Of a DNA stretch of 64,000 nucleotides, positions 44,794-54,999 are shown piece by piece; the stretch's first letter is position 1; each line of letters opens with the position of its first letter. This stretch comes from CAVONV01 sp963697355 (GTDB lineage: Bacteria > Acidobacteriota > Vicinamibacteria > Marinacidobacterales > DATDRI01), in the NCBI GenBank assembly GCA_963697355.1, contig CAVONV010000023.1, forward strand, positions 1,530,764-1,594,763. Direction: 5' to 3'. Both the position numbers and the translations under genes were made by a program. The notes under the pieces were generated by a model. That model worked only from the letters and a program-made list of their open reading frames with translations. It had not been told where the DNA came from and did not search any database.

Positions 44794-46121
44794 GGTTGTT
44801 TGTCATCGGGCGGCATGATGAAGGTCATGTCGTACGAATCGGTGATTCCGTCGGGCATAGACTCGGACAGGAATCGGAAGTGATTGACTCCTGGTGAAGG
44901 CCCACCAGGATGAGCTGCAACCTCGAACACTTGCTCAACGGTCTCACCGGAACCCACGTTAATGGGGTTTTCGTCTAGGATCAAGCGAGCACCGGGCAAT
45001 CCCTGGACGGAGAGAACTACGAAAGCCTTATCTTCACCGCGATTGGAAATCGATGTGCGAAAGCTATTGTAGACCTCTCCGTCGTCGCCGATTCGGTAGA
45101 GCACATCTCTTTGAGGTGCGAGACGGACGAGCACCGGATGTCGCATCGAAAGAGCGATGGTAAGCCCTGAGGCATAGAACATCAAGACGAGGAGAACCAC
45201 CCAACGCTTCGTGTCTCGTAAACCGAGCCCGTAGTACCAGGTTTCTTTCTTGGGGTCCGATGGCTGAACGGTTTCCCCCCATGCGTAGTGTATGAGCCCA
45301 TCTTTGCCTAGTCGGTTCAGGACATCTTCGCAAGCGTCGATACAGTCGGCACAATGGACGCACTCGATCTGGTGGGCACCATCGCGAATGTCTATTTCCA
45401 TGGGGCAGACGCGAACACACTTCTTGCACTCGATGCAGTTGGCGTCCGGATCGCGATATTCGACGAGAAGCGTGCTCTGGTCGGAGAGCAATCCTTGAAG
45501 GTATCCGTAAGGACAAACTGTCTTGCAGAAACGTTGCCGGACGAAGGCGAAGTCCAGAAAAGTAAAGAGCGTCGTCGTCGCGCCGGCGATGCCTCCTGCC
45601 GTGACGATATCCATGGAAAGGAGTCGCTGGATCAGGTCTCTGGGCTCCACGAAATAAGATATGAAGACAAAGGCAAGAAAAATCGAAGCAACTCCCAACA
45701 ACAGGTAGAACCCAATCCCGCTTACCCATTGTCTTGTCTTTTTGCTCCAATGGATGGCCTTTTTGTTGACCCGCACCCGTAGCCAGTTCTGGACGTCCGT
45801 TGCAGCCTCACTGAAGATCATCTGTGGGCATAGATAGCCACAGTAGACTCTGCCGTAGAGCATGGACATGCCCACGACCAAGAACATAAGAAACATGATC
45901 GTGAAGAAGATGATGGAGAACTCACTAATCCAGAGCTCTTGTCCGGCGAAATAGAAACGTTGACGCGGGATGTCGAAGCGCATCACATCGAAGAAGGGAA
46001 GTATGACGAAAATGGCGAAACACGCGAGATGGATATATTTCCGAGCCCGATGCCACGTCCAACGGGGACTAAGTACCTTGAGAGGCTTCGTCGGCGGTTT
46101 ATTCGTTACAGCAGTTGCCAT
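44790..46121 (-). CDS. ccoG: CcoG/FixG-type polyferredoxin, cbb3 oxidase accessory protein
   Basis: 443 residues from ATG 46121. Five membrane helices, the CGYLCPQMIFSEA and FCKTVCPYGYLQGLL segments, two 4Fe-4S motifs (CIECKKCVRVCP, CVHCADCIDAC) and a C-terminal immunoglobulin-like FixG_C domain (from about 330). In cbb3 biogenesis CcoG acts in copper reduction. The longer frame to 46199 runs into the octamer repeat and is unlikely to be coding there. Confidence 0.93.
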   Translation of the reverse strand: MATAVTNKPPTKPLKVLSPRWTWHRARKYIHLACFAIFVILPFFDVMRFDIPRQRFYFAGQELWISEFSIIFFTIMFLMFLVVGMSMLYGRVYCGYLCPQMIFSEAATDVQNWLRVRVNKKAIHWSKKTRQWVSGIGFYLLLGVASIFLAFVFISYFVEPRDLIQRLLSMDIVTAGGIAGATTTLFTFLDFAFVRQRFCKTVCPYGYLQGLLSDQSTLLVEYRDPDANCIECKKCVRVCPMEIDIRDGAHQIECVHCADCIDACEDVLNRLGKDGLIHYAWGETVQPSDPKKETWYYGLGLRDTKRWVVLLVLMFYASGLTIALSMRHPVLVRLAPQRDVLYRIGDDGEVYNSFRTSISNRGEDKAFVVLSVQGLPGARLILDENPINVGSGETVEQVFEVAAHPGGPSPGVNHFRFLSESMPDGITDSYDMTFIMPPDDKQP

Positions 46122-46136
46122 ATCCAGCGAGTACGA

Positions 46137-46172
46137 TTCTTGAGTTCTTGAGTTCTTGAGTCCTTGAGTTCT
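46137..46172. repeat. 8-bp tandem repeat, TTCTTGAG
   Basis: Four units (three exact TTCTTGAG, one TCCTTGAG) plus a partial one fill the gap between the SafE-like gene and ccoG. Same family as at 18376. Confidence 0.9.
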
Positions 46173-46176
46173 AGAT

Positions 46177-46875
46177 TCAGTGATGCATGGTTGATTCACG
46201 CATGCTCACCTTGATTCCATGATAAAGAAGATACACGCCCATCAGTGTAACACCGATGGCCGCGAGTTGATTGCTATAGCGTCTCAGCCAAGGGCTGAAC
46301 GTCGAGGAGAAGAGGCCCAGTACGAGTAACGAGCCCATCGTGCCCAAACCGAAGGCAAACATCGTCAACGCACCGGCGAGAGGGCTGGAGGTCTCGGCCG
46401 CTTTGAGAAGGGCGGCGTAGATCAAGCCGCAAGGCAGGAACCCCAGAAGAAGCCCCATCGAAAACTTGCTGCCCACGGTCGGAGACTTCATGAGCTGGCC
46501 GACGGCCTTTGAGATGGCCGAAGCAGGACGGAAGGCAAAGATGTTGGCCAAGCGCCCGCGAGGAATCCAACCGCTCATGAGAAGTCCCGCCAGGATCATG
46601 AGACAACCGGCAACAATGGTCATGATGTGCTCGACGCCGGCGAGTCTTCCCACGAGCCCCATCGCTCGACCCGCCAATCCGGCTGCGGCACCGAGGGCGC
46701 TATAGGTCACCGTGCGACCGAGATTGTAGGAGAGGTGAGCCGCCATCTGTGGGCCTCGGGGATGGGAAACCAACGGGAGGCTGTAGGCGATAACGATGGG
46801 CCCACACATTTGGACGCAGTGAAGGCTGCCCACCAACCCAAGAGTGAAGGCGAAGTAGAGCTCGTTAAGGCTCAT
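46177..46875 (-). CDS. DsbD-like/'sulfite exporter' PF13386-type membrane protein
   Basis: 232 residues from ATG 46875, overlapping the preceding gene by 11 bases. Six membrane helices; the diagnostic LGLVGSLHCVQMCGPIV near residue 10 and LLLGFLPCGLIYAAL in the middle, both with cysteines, as in copper/cytochrome-maturation membrane proteins found in cbb3 clusters (often mis-titled TauE/SafE). It is unrelated to the three true TauE permeases of the window. Likely role in copper or thiol transfer for oxidase assembly. Confidence 0.87.
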   Translation of the reverse strand: MSLNELYFAFTLGLVGSLHCVQMCGPIVIAYSLPLVSHPRGPQMAAHLSYNLGRTVTYSALGAAAGLAGRAMGLVGRLAGVEHIMTIVAGCLMILAGLLMSGWIPRGRLANIFAFRPASAISKAVGQLMKSPTVGSKFSMGLLLGFLPCGLIYAALLKAAETSSPLAGALTMFAFGLGTMGSLLVLGLFSSTFSPWLRRYSNQLAAIGVTLMGVYLLYHGIKVSMRESTMHH

Positions 46876-48819
46876 CCCGCGGGGTCCCACCATAGATGAG
46901 CTTCGAGTTGCGTGTCGGGACGCTTACGCACTCGCGGTAGAACTTGAACTCCCGCATGGTGATCGCATGGGTCGGGCAGCGCGTGGCGCAGGCCGCGCAC
47001 CGAATGCAAGTGGTCTCGTCTTTCATCATGACGGCGCCCATGGAATCCAATTGCTCGGGCGTAAGAGCCTGTAGCTCCGGAAGCGAGATCTGGAAATGCA
47101 TTGAGGCTTCTCGTTGCCACTCTTCATCCTCGGCCAATCGACTCAATCCGACCAGTTTGATGATCTCTTCGGGACAGACGTCGACGCAGCCATTGCAGGC
47201 CACGCAAATCGACGTGTCAAAAATCGTGTTGACATTGCACCTCAGACACCTCGCGCCTTGGCTTCGCGCTTCCGCTTCAGGATAGACCTCTTCGATTAGA
47301 TCGAGGGATGTGGCCCGACGTTCATCCTCGATAAGGGGGGCGTCCTTGCGCCCGAGATGCTCCCACCCCTGTACCATGGTGTAGGAGGCGGGCAACCATT
47401 GCTTCCGAACTACGATGTCGGTGCGACACTCACGGAGATAGTCGTGCATGGAGCGTGCAGCGATTTGCGCCGACGCAATGGCGTCGATGAAGAGACGGGG
47501 GCCATGGGCGATATCACCGCAGGCAAAGACGTCGGGTGCCGTGGTTTGGTAAGTTTCCCTGTTGACTTTGATGAGGCCTCTTTCGGTCTCGACGCCATCT
47601 TCCGGCGCGAGGAAAGACATGTCCGACGTCTGACCGATGGCGAACATGACCGTGTCGGCTTCGATATCCTCGATTACCGCTTCGTCGAAGACCGGGTTGA
47701 ATCGGCCGCTCGCATCGAAAACGGACGTACATTTTACGGTGCGAAGGGCGATGCCCGAACCGTTTCGACTTACCACCTCCTTCGGTCCCCAACCGTCGTG
47801 GAGCCTGACGCCTTCTTCCTCTCCTTCGATGATCTCCCGTTCATCGGCAGGCATCTCGTGACGCCTCTCCAAGCAGACGACATGGACCTCCTTGTCGCCA
47901 CTCATACGTAGCGCCGAACGGGCGACGTCGTAGGCGGTTGTTTCGCCACGCTCCATCTGTCCCAGTGCTTCCTGCCGCGTGGTCTCATCGGCGGGGCGTA
48001 CTGCGGACCGGGCAACATCGTAGGCGACGTTTCCTCCTCCGATGACGACGACGCGCCGTCCGAGCGGAAGAGGAGTCCCCTCGTTGAAGCTACGCAAGAA
48101 CTCGAGCCCATCGTAGACGTTCGGATGGTTCGCTCCGGGAATCGGAAGCTTGCGCCCTTTGGGAAGCCCCATGCCGAGAAAGATGGCTTTGTAGCCTTGG
48201 CGCCTCAGATCCTCGATCGTGAAATCTTCACCCAGGCGCATGTTGCACTTGAGATCGACGCCGAGCGACAAGATGGCGTTGATTTCGTGCTGGACGAGCT
48301 CGCGCGGAAGGCGGAAGACGGGCACACCGGTCGTGAGCATACCGCCAGGAGCTGAATCTGCCTCGAACACGGTGACCTTGTAGCCGATGCGGGTGAGGTC
48401 GTGGGCTACGGTCATACCGGAGACCCCGGCACGCCGACCACGGCCACTTTTTCGTAGTCGCCGCGGTTGGGAGGGAGCATGCGTTCGTCACAAAACTCGT
48501 GGTAGAGGGTGTAGTCGCCTGTTTCCGGTCCGAACTTGCTCCGTGACGAATCGCTTCAAGGCACGTATCGAAACGGGCTTATCGACGTCGCCCCTGCGAC
48601 AATTGACCTCACAAGGAGCACCGCACACCCGTCCACAGATCGAAGCAAAAGGATTCGTTGCTCGTGCGTGTCGTAGGCGTCTTCGTCACGGCCTTCGGCA
48701 ATGGCGGTGACGTATCCACAAGCGTCCGTATGCACGGGGCATGCGTCCTGGCACTTGATCATCTTGATCCAGTACTCGGTCGCGTCAGGAGACTGGATTT
48801 GGTAGAGATTGTCGCTCAT
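46865..48819 (-). CDS. GltD-like FAD/NAD(P) oxidoreductase with ferredoxin C-terminus, three frameshifts
   Basis: Read in pieces it is one protein of about 650 residues: IKCQDACPVHTDACGYV (Fe-S N-domain), ICGRVCGAPCEVNCRRG, the FAD loop VVG..GVSGMTVAHDL, the NADP loop VVVIGGGNVAYDVARSA, and two C-terminal 4Fe-4S motifs (CVACNGCVDVCP, CIRCAACATRCP). Frame changes are inferred near 48670, 48535 and 48430; single-base edits restore all conserved motifs. It resembles the small subunit of glutamate synthase-type oxidoreductases, but no GltB is nearby. Such genes occur in cbb3 clusters; the electron acceptor is unknown. Confidence 0.83.
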
Positions 48820-48844
48820 TTTGTATAGCTACTCTGTTCCAGCA

Positions 48845-48913
48845 GTAGGAAGGAGGAAGTAGGAAGGAGTATAGCCTGTCTGGCTACTTTCTCCTTCATT
48901 CTTTCTCCTTCAT
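48845..48913. repeat. two kinds of short direct repeat in a spacer
   Basis: GTAGGAAGGAG twice (48845, 48859) and TTTCTCCTTCAT twice (48888, 48902) lie between two oxidase-cluster genes. The first resembles, on the opposite strand, the CTTCCTCC words at 8950-8975. Confidence 0.8.
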
Positions 48914-48931
48914 CCTTATGTCATTCGCTCA

Positions 48932-49225
48932 TTAATCCTCGTGGTGTTTCTTGAAGGCAAAAACGATCACCGCCAGACCGGCAATGAGCCCCAAGGCGGC
49001 GACGAAGTACATGAACGCATCGGAACCTTGTGTCGCTTGATTGAGCTGCTCGACGAGCCGGCCACGTTCCGTATCATTGAGCACTCCGTTCATGAACCGT
49101 ATACAGTAGCCAATACAACCCAGCGTGATGACGACATAGGCGAATTTGAGAAACGTCGGTACGTCTGTATTCTTCCGCTCGGTGATCCATCCACCGGCGT
49201 AGTCTTTGATTTCATTGTCCGCCAT
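48932..49225 (-). CDS. CcoP-N-terminal-like membrane protein without haem domain
   Basis: 97 residues from ATG 49225 (GAGGAGG upstream). Two membrane helices (about 25-48 and 72-90); the sequence before the first, GGWITERKNTDVPTFLKFAY, resembles the N-terminal anchor of CcoP. No CxxCH motif, so it cannot replace the diheme CcoP subunit on its own. It overlaps the previous gene by 14 bases. Confidence 0.65.
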   Translation of the reverse strand: MADNEIKDYAGGWITERKNTDVPTFLKFAYVVITLGCIGYCIRFMNGVLNDTERGRLVEQLNQATQGSDAFMYFVAALGLIAGLAVIVFAFKKHHED

Positions 49226-49388
49226 GTTTCGCCTCCTCGTCGGCGAGCATTCGGTATTTGACTTCCTCGCTTTTGGGCCCCCAGTATCCATCCTTCACGG
49301 ACCGGATGAAGAAAAAGACAGAGCCACCGGCAAAAAGAAAAAAAAGCAAATACGAAAGAAATATGCTCGGATAGGTGTAATCCTGCAT
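49212..49388 (-). CDS. CcoQ/FixQ-like small membrane protein
   Basis: 58 residues from ATG 49388, with AGGAGG upstream. One membrane helix (IFLSYLLFFLFAGGSVFFFI), then DGYWGPKSEEVKYRMLADEE. Its place between ccoO and the CcoP-like anchor is that of ccoQ; sequence is too short for certainty. Confidence 0.65.
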   Translation of the reverse strand: MQDYTYPSIFLSYLLFFLFAGGSVFFFIRSVKDGYWGPKSEEVKYRMLADEEAKHGGQ

Positions 49389-49400
49389 GGGAATCACCTC

Positions 49401-49970
49401 CTACCTCTCGTAGTCTTCATCGGGCCGCCAGTTCTTGGCTCGGCCGAGCTTCTGCAAATAGGCCACGAGTGCTTGGAAATCTTCCTGACTGTCAGCGATC
49501 CAAGGCAAGGGCGGCATGACCGAGCCTGGAACGAGATCGCGCGGGTTGCGGAAGTGGGTCAAGTGCCATTGAGTATCGTACTTGCCTCCCACTCGCGCGA
49601 GATCCGGGCCGGTCCTCTTGGTTCCGAACATGTGGGGAGCATCATAGACGAACTCATCAGGAGTCGAAATGGGTGCGTCGACGCCTCTCCATCCAGACCG
49701 TTTGGTGTCGGCCAGCAAAGTCCTCGTTTGTTGCGTGTGGCAGTACCAGCAACCCTCGCGCACGTAGATTTCGCGACCGGCTAGTTCCTGTTCGGTATAG
49801 GGCTCGAGCTTGCCGGTCGGTCCTTTGGAGGGGTCGTCGTTCTCGAACGGCTTCGCCCAGCTCGCGTCAACGAGTGGAGGTACGACCGTGGTGAGTAGTC
49901 CGCCGATGAGAAAGAACACGACGGCTGCAATGCCGAACAACATGGCGTTGGAATCGGTTTTTTGCAACAT
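49401..49970 (-). CDS. ccoO: cbb3-type oxidase monohaem subunit CcoO
   Basis: 189 residues, a membrane anchor at about 10-30 and one haem site in EGCWYCHTQQTRTL, with the methionine ligand expected in PGSVMPPLPW. GREIYVREGCWYCH and GPDLARVGGKY are typical of FixO. It follows ccoN by 15 bases. It would carry electrons to CcoN. Confidence 0.94.
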   Translation of the reverse strand: MLQKTDSNAMLFGIAAVVFFLIGGLLTTVVPPLVDASWAKPFENDDPSKGPTGKLEPYTEQELAGREIYVREGCWYCHTQQTRTLLADTKRSGWRGVDAPISTPDEFVYDAPHMFGTKRTGPDLARVGGKYDTQWHLTHFRNPRDLVPGSVMPPLPWIADSQEDFQALVAYLQKLGRAKNWRPDEDYER

Positions 49971-49985
49971 GGTCTTACTCCTTGC

Positions 49986-51404
49986 CTATGCGGCGACGCC
50001 TTCGGTCGATTCGCGTCCGATCACGGTTGCCATGATGTTGTAGAGAAAGAGTGTGATCCCGCCGAAGATCAAGACCCCTGAGAAGAAGCGGACGATCCAA
50101 ATGGGTCTCAGGGCCACGATCGTATCGATGAAAGGAATCGTTGGGTTGTTCCACTGCCATCCTTGCCAAAAGCCTCCGAGCCACAGTGTGACGAAAAAGC
50201 CCAGCCCGCCCATCATCATGAGCCAGAAGCTCCAGTTGGCCATGGCGTCGGAGTGCAGTTTGGTCTTGAATATGCGCGGGATGGTGTAAAGGCAGCCCGC
50301 GATGGCAAAGAAAGAAAACGCCCCGAGGACCGCCATGTGAGCGTGGCCGGGAATCCAATCCGTTTTCGAGACGATGGCATTCACCGAGCGCAAGGCGTGC
50401 ATGGGTCCCTGGAAGCAGGTCAACAGATAGAAGACCACACCGGACATGAGAAATTTGAGCGGCACGCTCGATTGCAGTTGGTGCCACTCACCCTTCATTG
50501 TGGCGAAGAAGTTGTACACCACCGTCCATACTGGAATCAGTAGCATCACGGAGAAGAAGATGGCGATGGTCTGTAGCCACTGGGAGATAGGGCCGTGGAG
50601 CATGTGGTGGGCGCCGGTCCAGACGTAAATGAACGCCAGGGACCAGAAACCGATCATGGATAGCTTGTGACTGTAGAGAGGGATGTTTCCCGACTTGGGG
50701 ATGTAGTAGTAGGCCAGCGCCAATCCCACCGGTGTGAAAATGAGGCCCACGGCGTTGTGAACGTACATCCAGTTCAAATTGGCTTGGTTCACACCTGTTG
50801 TGAACATGACGGCGAAGTTGCCTACGATGTAGACAAATGCCGTCCAAAGGATCGTCCCTCCGACATACCAAATCGAGACGTACATTTGGGTGTACTTGCG
50901 GGTAGCCACGGTGGCGAAGACGTTCCAGCCGAACATGACCCATGCCACGACGACGAGCACATCCAGCAAGAACGGCAACTCTGCGTACTCGAGACCCTGG
51001 TTCCAGCCTGCTAATAGAGAGACCACGGCACCAAGGATAATGACGTTCCAGAGGACAGCGGTTGCCACCCCCAGCTTTTCACTCCAGAGCTTCACGCCGC
51101 AAAGACGAGGCACGACGTAGTAGACGAGACCCATATCGGCTGCCAACAACCAGCCGAAGAGCATTCCGTTCACGTGGAGAGGCCGTAGTCGCCCGTAAGT
51201 CAGAAAAGAAACGGTTCCTAGAAGCTCCGGCCATACGAATTTGGCCGCAATCATGATGGCGATGATCCCCACGATGAAGAAATAGGCGATTGAGCTCAAG
51301 AGGAACCAAGCGGCGGTCGTATCCTTGTGCTCCACTGGCGCCGCAACTTGCTGGCTGGTCGGTGTGGTTTCCGTTCCAGCTTGGACTCCTTTGGTTTCTT
51401 CCAT
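49986..51404 (-). CDS. ccoN: cbb3-type oxidase catalytic subunit CcoN
   Basis: 472 residues, 12 membrane helices. Metal ligand histidines are recognisable: LHVNGMLFGW (low-spin haem b), WMYVHNAVGLIFTP (CuB/cross-linked Tyr helix), WTGAHHMLHGP (CuB) and GHAHMAVLGAFSFF (haem b and b3). It is the oxygen-reducing subunit of a high-affinity C-family oxidase. It follows the heptaheme cytochrome by 3 bases. Confidence 0.95.
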   Translation of the reverse strand: MEETKGVQAGTETTPTSQQVAAPVEHKDTTAAWFLLSSIAYFFIVGIIAIMIAAKFVWPELLGTVSFLTYGRLRPLHVNGMLFGWLLAADMGLVYYVVPRLCGVKLWSEKLGVATAVLWNVIILGAVVSLLAGWNQGLEYAELPFLLDVLVVVAWVMFGWNVFATVATRKYTQMYVSIWYVGGTILWTAFVYIVGNFAVMFTTGVNQANLNWMYVHNAVGLIFTPVGLALAYYYIPKSGNIPLYSHKLSMIGFWSLAFIYVWTGAHHMLHGPISQWLQTIAIFFSVMLLIPVWTVVYNFFATMKGEWHQLQSSVPLKFLMSGVVFYLLTCFQGPMHALRSVNAIVSKTDWIPGHAHMAVLGAFSFFAIAGCLYTIPRIFKTKLHSDAMANWSFWLMMMGGLGFFVTLWLGGFWQGWQWNNPTIPFIDTIVALRPIWIVRFFSGVLIFGGITLFLYNIMATVIGRESTEGVAA

Positions 51405-51407
51405 AGG

Positions 51408-53187
51408 TTATCTCCCGATACTGAGACTACGGATGTAGTTGGCGACATCGCCGGCATCATCTGTGGAAAGGCCGTAGTCGATCCACGGTGGCATCGCCGT
51501 ACCTTGAACGCCGTAAAGAATGGACTCCAATAAACGTCCGATCGGTCACACTGTTTACGAAATGAGTATTTCTGAGATTTCTCGGTCTAGGCAAGATGTC
51601 AGTTGAGTTGGGTCCTTTGCCGTCAGCCTTTAGACCGTGACAACCCGTGCAGCGCTGGAGATAAATGATTTCTCCTCGTTCGATGGACTCTTGGCTAATC
51701 GCTACGGGGTTCTCGTCGGGAACGTTACGTGGTTTACGTTCCCTGACGCGGCTCGGTCACGAACGTCGTTTGAACGTAGTCGAGCACTTCTTGCTTTGTT
51801 CGTCTTCGAGTACGCTTTGCCAAGGTGGCATGGAGGTACCGGGCACCCCTTCCTCGATGGACGTCAGAAGTCGTTCGGGAGTCTTGCTGTTCATGAAAGT
51901 CGACTTGGTCAAGTCGCGAGGGTAGGGATCCAGGTAGATGGCGATGGGACCTGCACCGTCGCCCGTCTCGCCGTGGCAGCGTGAGCACAGCTCATTATAG
52001 GTGGCTTCGGCGCTCATGGGAGATGGTGGTGTTGCTAGACTCGTTAGATGGGCGGTCATGGCACGAAAGTCGCTCTCGGCCATCCGAAATGCCGGCATGA
52101 TGGAATCCGAGACGACCGAACGGGGATTCAGGAAGTGCTCCATCAACCAATCTTCATCTCGAATCAATCCCGTGTAGGAGAGATCGGGGGCAATGAGTCC
52201 GTCCTTGTCTCCAAGTTTGTGACAGGCCATACAAGCCCGGTCGCTGACGAGTCTCGCTCCCAATGTGGTGACGTCTTCGCCTTCGGCGGCCACCTCCGCC
52301 GTGAGTGCTCCTCCTTGCTGCCTTCCGAGCGTGGCGAGGTAGCGGTCGAGTTGAGTCTCTGTGAAGTTGACTCCCCGCCGGCTCTTCAAGAAGATGACGA
52401 GGGCCTTGACATCTTCATCGCTCAAGTTCTGTTTCGGCATGAACGACGTGGCGAGATTGGCACGCGGCTCGACGATGGACTCCCAGAGATAGTCCAACAT
52501 GAAGGTCCCGCCCACCTCGCTCAAGTCCGGACCCAACGTGGATTCGGAGAGGCCCTCGATGCGGTGACAACCGTAGCAGGCTTGCTCGAAATAGAGCTGG
52601 CGGCCGCGCTGGACGTACTGCGTTCCTGAAAAACCCTCCTCGGTATGGCACTGGACGCAGTTGGACTCCATGTACTCGGTGCCTAAGAGCTTCGGCTTGT
52701 ATTCCTCGTTCCAATTCTCGTGTACGACGTAGCCCAGCATGGGCATGGGCCAGTAGTGGTCTTCGCCGTGACTGTAGACTTCTTTGAGCCCTCGCCCTTG
52801 CCCGTCGTGACAGACCGTGCAGCCGAAGTCCGTAAACTTGTGCCGACGTTCCCAGCGGCCGTTCACCTGGTGGTCACCGAGCGACTCTGAGTAAGGATGA
52901 GTTCGCAGTGGCTCGAAGTGCTCCGTGAATCGCGGATCGTCGGCAGCGATGTGACATGTGGTGCAGCGATCGACTTGGGATTCACCGAACTGTGTCACGA
53001 TGATTTGTTCGATCTTGGGACGTCTCGCGGCGAACTCTTCGCGCTCCGCGTCGTTCGTCGATTCGGCCCGAGCCTGGTCGAAGTAGGCGGTTTGATGTCT
53101 TTCCCAGTGGTGGAAAAACTGGTCGTAGAAGACCATCCCGTGGACGATGAAAACGATGATACTCGCAACGGCCAGTGCCAGTCGCAT
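51408..53187 (-). CDS. membrane-anchored heptaheme cytochrome c, about three frameshifts near the 3' end
   Basis: The intact part (to 51757) has an N-terminal anchor and six CxxCH sites at residues about 75, 123, 177, 204, 319 and 401. Single-base edits near 51760-51800, 51725-51740 and 51531 extend it through a seventh haem (TGC..TGTCAC at 51637-51651) to a stop at 51408. The first three haems form a separate N-terminal module; the rest are class I cytochrome c domains. It lies where cytochrome c1 and CcoP would be encoded, between cytochrome b and ccoN, so it may connect the two complexes. Confidence 0.8.
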
Positions 53188-53217
53188 TTCTCTTGTCCCT
53201 TTCTTACCTATGTCTTC

Positions 53218-54507
53218 CTAGAACGGTGAAACGAACGCCCAGTTGGGACCCCGGAAGAACGTACCGATCACAACTAGAACCACGTTCACGAGAGCGAATG
53301 TGATGAACAGCGTATTGGCCAAGAGCCTATCCTTCGAAAACCACACGCCCACGCCGAAGGGCTTGCGGTCGAGATACGGAACGAGCAGTAAGATGATGAC
53401 TTCCAAGGTAGGGATTCCCACACCGCCCCAGAACGCGGAGTAGCTGACGAGCTCCTGGAGGCCCAAGAAGTACCACGGTGCTTTTGCCGGATTGGGTGGG
53501 TGCATCACGTTGACGGGCTCTTCCAGCGGCGCGTGGAACAAAAGCGAGACGACTAGAATCGCCGCTATCGTGAGAACGAAGACAAAAAGCTCCGCTGTCA
53601 ACAGATCCGGCCAGCTATGGACGGTGTTGTCCGGGATGTTACCTACCTTGGTGAAAGGACCTCGCACGAAGCCCATGAACCCGTATTTCTTTTTTTCGAC
53701 CGTACCCAGCTGTCCAACGTTGCGGGCTGAGTCGCCAGAGCCGGCGGTGATGGCGGTCGAGGCTCGTCAGGGCGGGCCAAACCGCCGTCCTTGCGGATTC
53801 TCCAGAAGTGGATCGCCACAAAAAGTGTGATGAGAAGAGGGAGAACCACGACGTGAAGGACATAGAAACGAAGTAAGGCTTCCTGTCCGACGGAATAGTC
53901 ACCCAGCATGAGAAACTGGACGTCCTTGCCAAGGACGGGTGCGTAGGCGGCAATCGAGGCACCGACCGTGATGGCCCAGTACGCCAATTGATCCCAGGGC
54001 AGGAGGTATCCGGTGAAGCTCGCAAAAAGCGTCAACAATAATAAGACGACGCCGATGACCCAGTTGAACTCGCGCGGCTTCTTGTAGGCGCCTGTCAGAA
54101 AGACCCGGCACATATGGAGAAACACGATCGCGACCATTCCATGGGCTGCCCAGCGATGCATGTTACGCAGAAACGTGCCGAACGCCACGGTCCCGCGCAG
54201 ATCGAGCATGCGATCGTAGGCTTGGCCTGTGGACGGTACGTAGTAGAACAGGAGTAGCAATGCCGCTCGCACTCAGAATCACGAACAAGAAGAATGAAAT
54301 CAGACCCAACCCCAAGGTGTAGGCCGGCTTCAGGGTGTGACGATGGACTCTCACGGGGTGAATGTGGAGGAAGAAGTTCGTGAACATCGTGGAGGAGCGT
54401 CCCAGTTCCGAAGAAGGGATGGGATTGCGAAAGATGGATTTCCAGACGTTGCTCGGGAGCTCCGCCATGACGCCCCAGATTGTCGGTGCCTTATCTGCTT
54501 CTTTCAT
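53218..54507 (-). CDS. cytochrome b of a bc-type complex, two frameshifts
   Basis: Three frames together give about 430 residues: start MKEADKAPTIWGV, the first helices with NMHRWAAHGMVAIVFLHMCRVFLTGAY (haem histidines), GYLLPWDQLAYWAI (Qo site), and a C-terminal subunit-IV part with PPNPAKAPWYFLGLQELVSYSA. An extra G near 54257 and an indel between about 53700 and 53770 explain the breaks. Alternatively the C-terminal part from ATG 53676 is a separate subunit IV. Follows the Rieske gene by three bases. Confidence 0.85.
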
Positions 54508-54510
54508 GGC

Positions 54511-54999
54511 TCACACTTTGTAGTAGGTGCCGGGCTCTATCTCGGTGCCCTTGTCGACCTCGAGGTCTCCGTTCGGAGCCAAGCTGAGCTTGTACCAGGG
54601 TAGAGGTGAAGGAGCCGGACCGCCCGTTACGTTGCCATCTTGGTCGAACCTCGAACCGTGGCACGGACAAGCGAATCCCGTGTCGGACACTCCGACGGTG
54701 CATCCCAGGTGTGTACACTTAATTGAGATAGCTGCAATGCCCGCGTCTTCGCGTACGATGCAAATGTGATCGGCGTTCATGGAGATCCTCGTTCCCAGTG
54801 GAAAGTCGTCCGGTCGTCCCACGGCAAATCGGTTCGGGGCGCCATAAGTTGCACGAGGTTTCATGAACACGAGGTTGGATATGGCGCTAATCACTCCGGA
54901 GCCAAATAGCGCCACACTGCTCAGCCAAAAAAGGAACTTTCGGCGCGCCTCCTGTCCTTCCGAGGCGGCATTGTCATCTTTGCTCGGAACCTTGCTCAT
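54511..54999 (-). CDS. Rieske iron-sulfur protein
   Basis: 162 residues, an N-terminal membrane anchor with a Tat-like leader (EARRKFLFWLSSVALFGSG), and the 2Fe-2S ligand boxes CTHLGCTVG and CPCHGSRFD. It ends with LPWYKLSLAPNGDLEVDKG. It is the Rieske subunit of the quinol:cytochrome c oxidoreductase encoded with the cytochrome b gene. Overlaps the CcoS-like gene by 26 bases. Confidence 0.94.
   Translation of the reverse strand: MSKVPSKDDNAASEGQEARRKFLFWLSSVALFGSGVISAISNLVFMKPRATYGAPNRFAVGRPDDFPLGTRISMNADHICIVREDAGIAAISIKCTHLGCTVGVSDTGFACPCHGSRFDQDGNVTGGPAPSPLPWYKLSLAPNGDLEVDKGTEIEPGTYYKV

Noticed and set aside
46177..46875. Fourth TauE sulfite exporter
   Set aside because: The HCVQMCGP and LPCG cysteine motifs place it in the DsbD-like PF13386 group, in the usual oxidase-assembly context.
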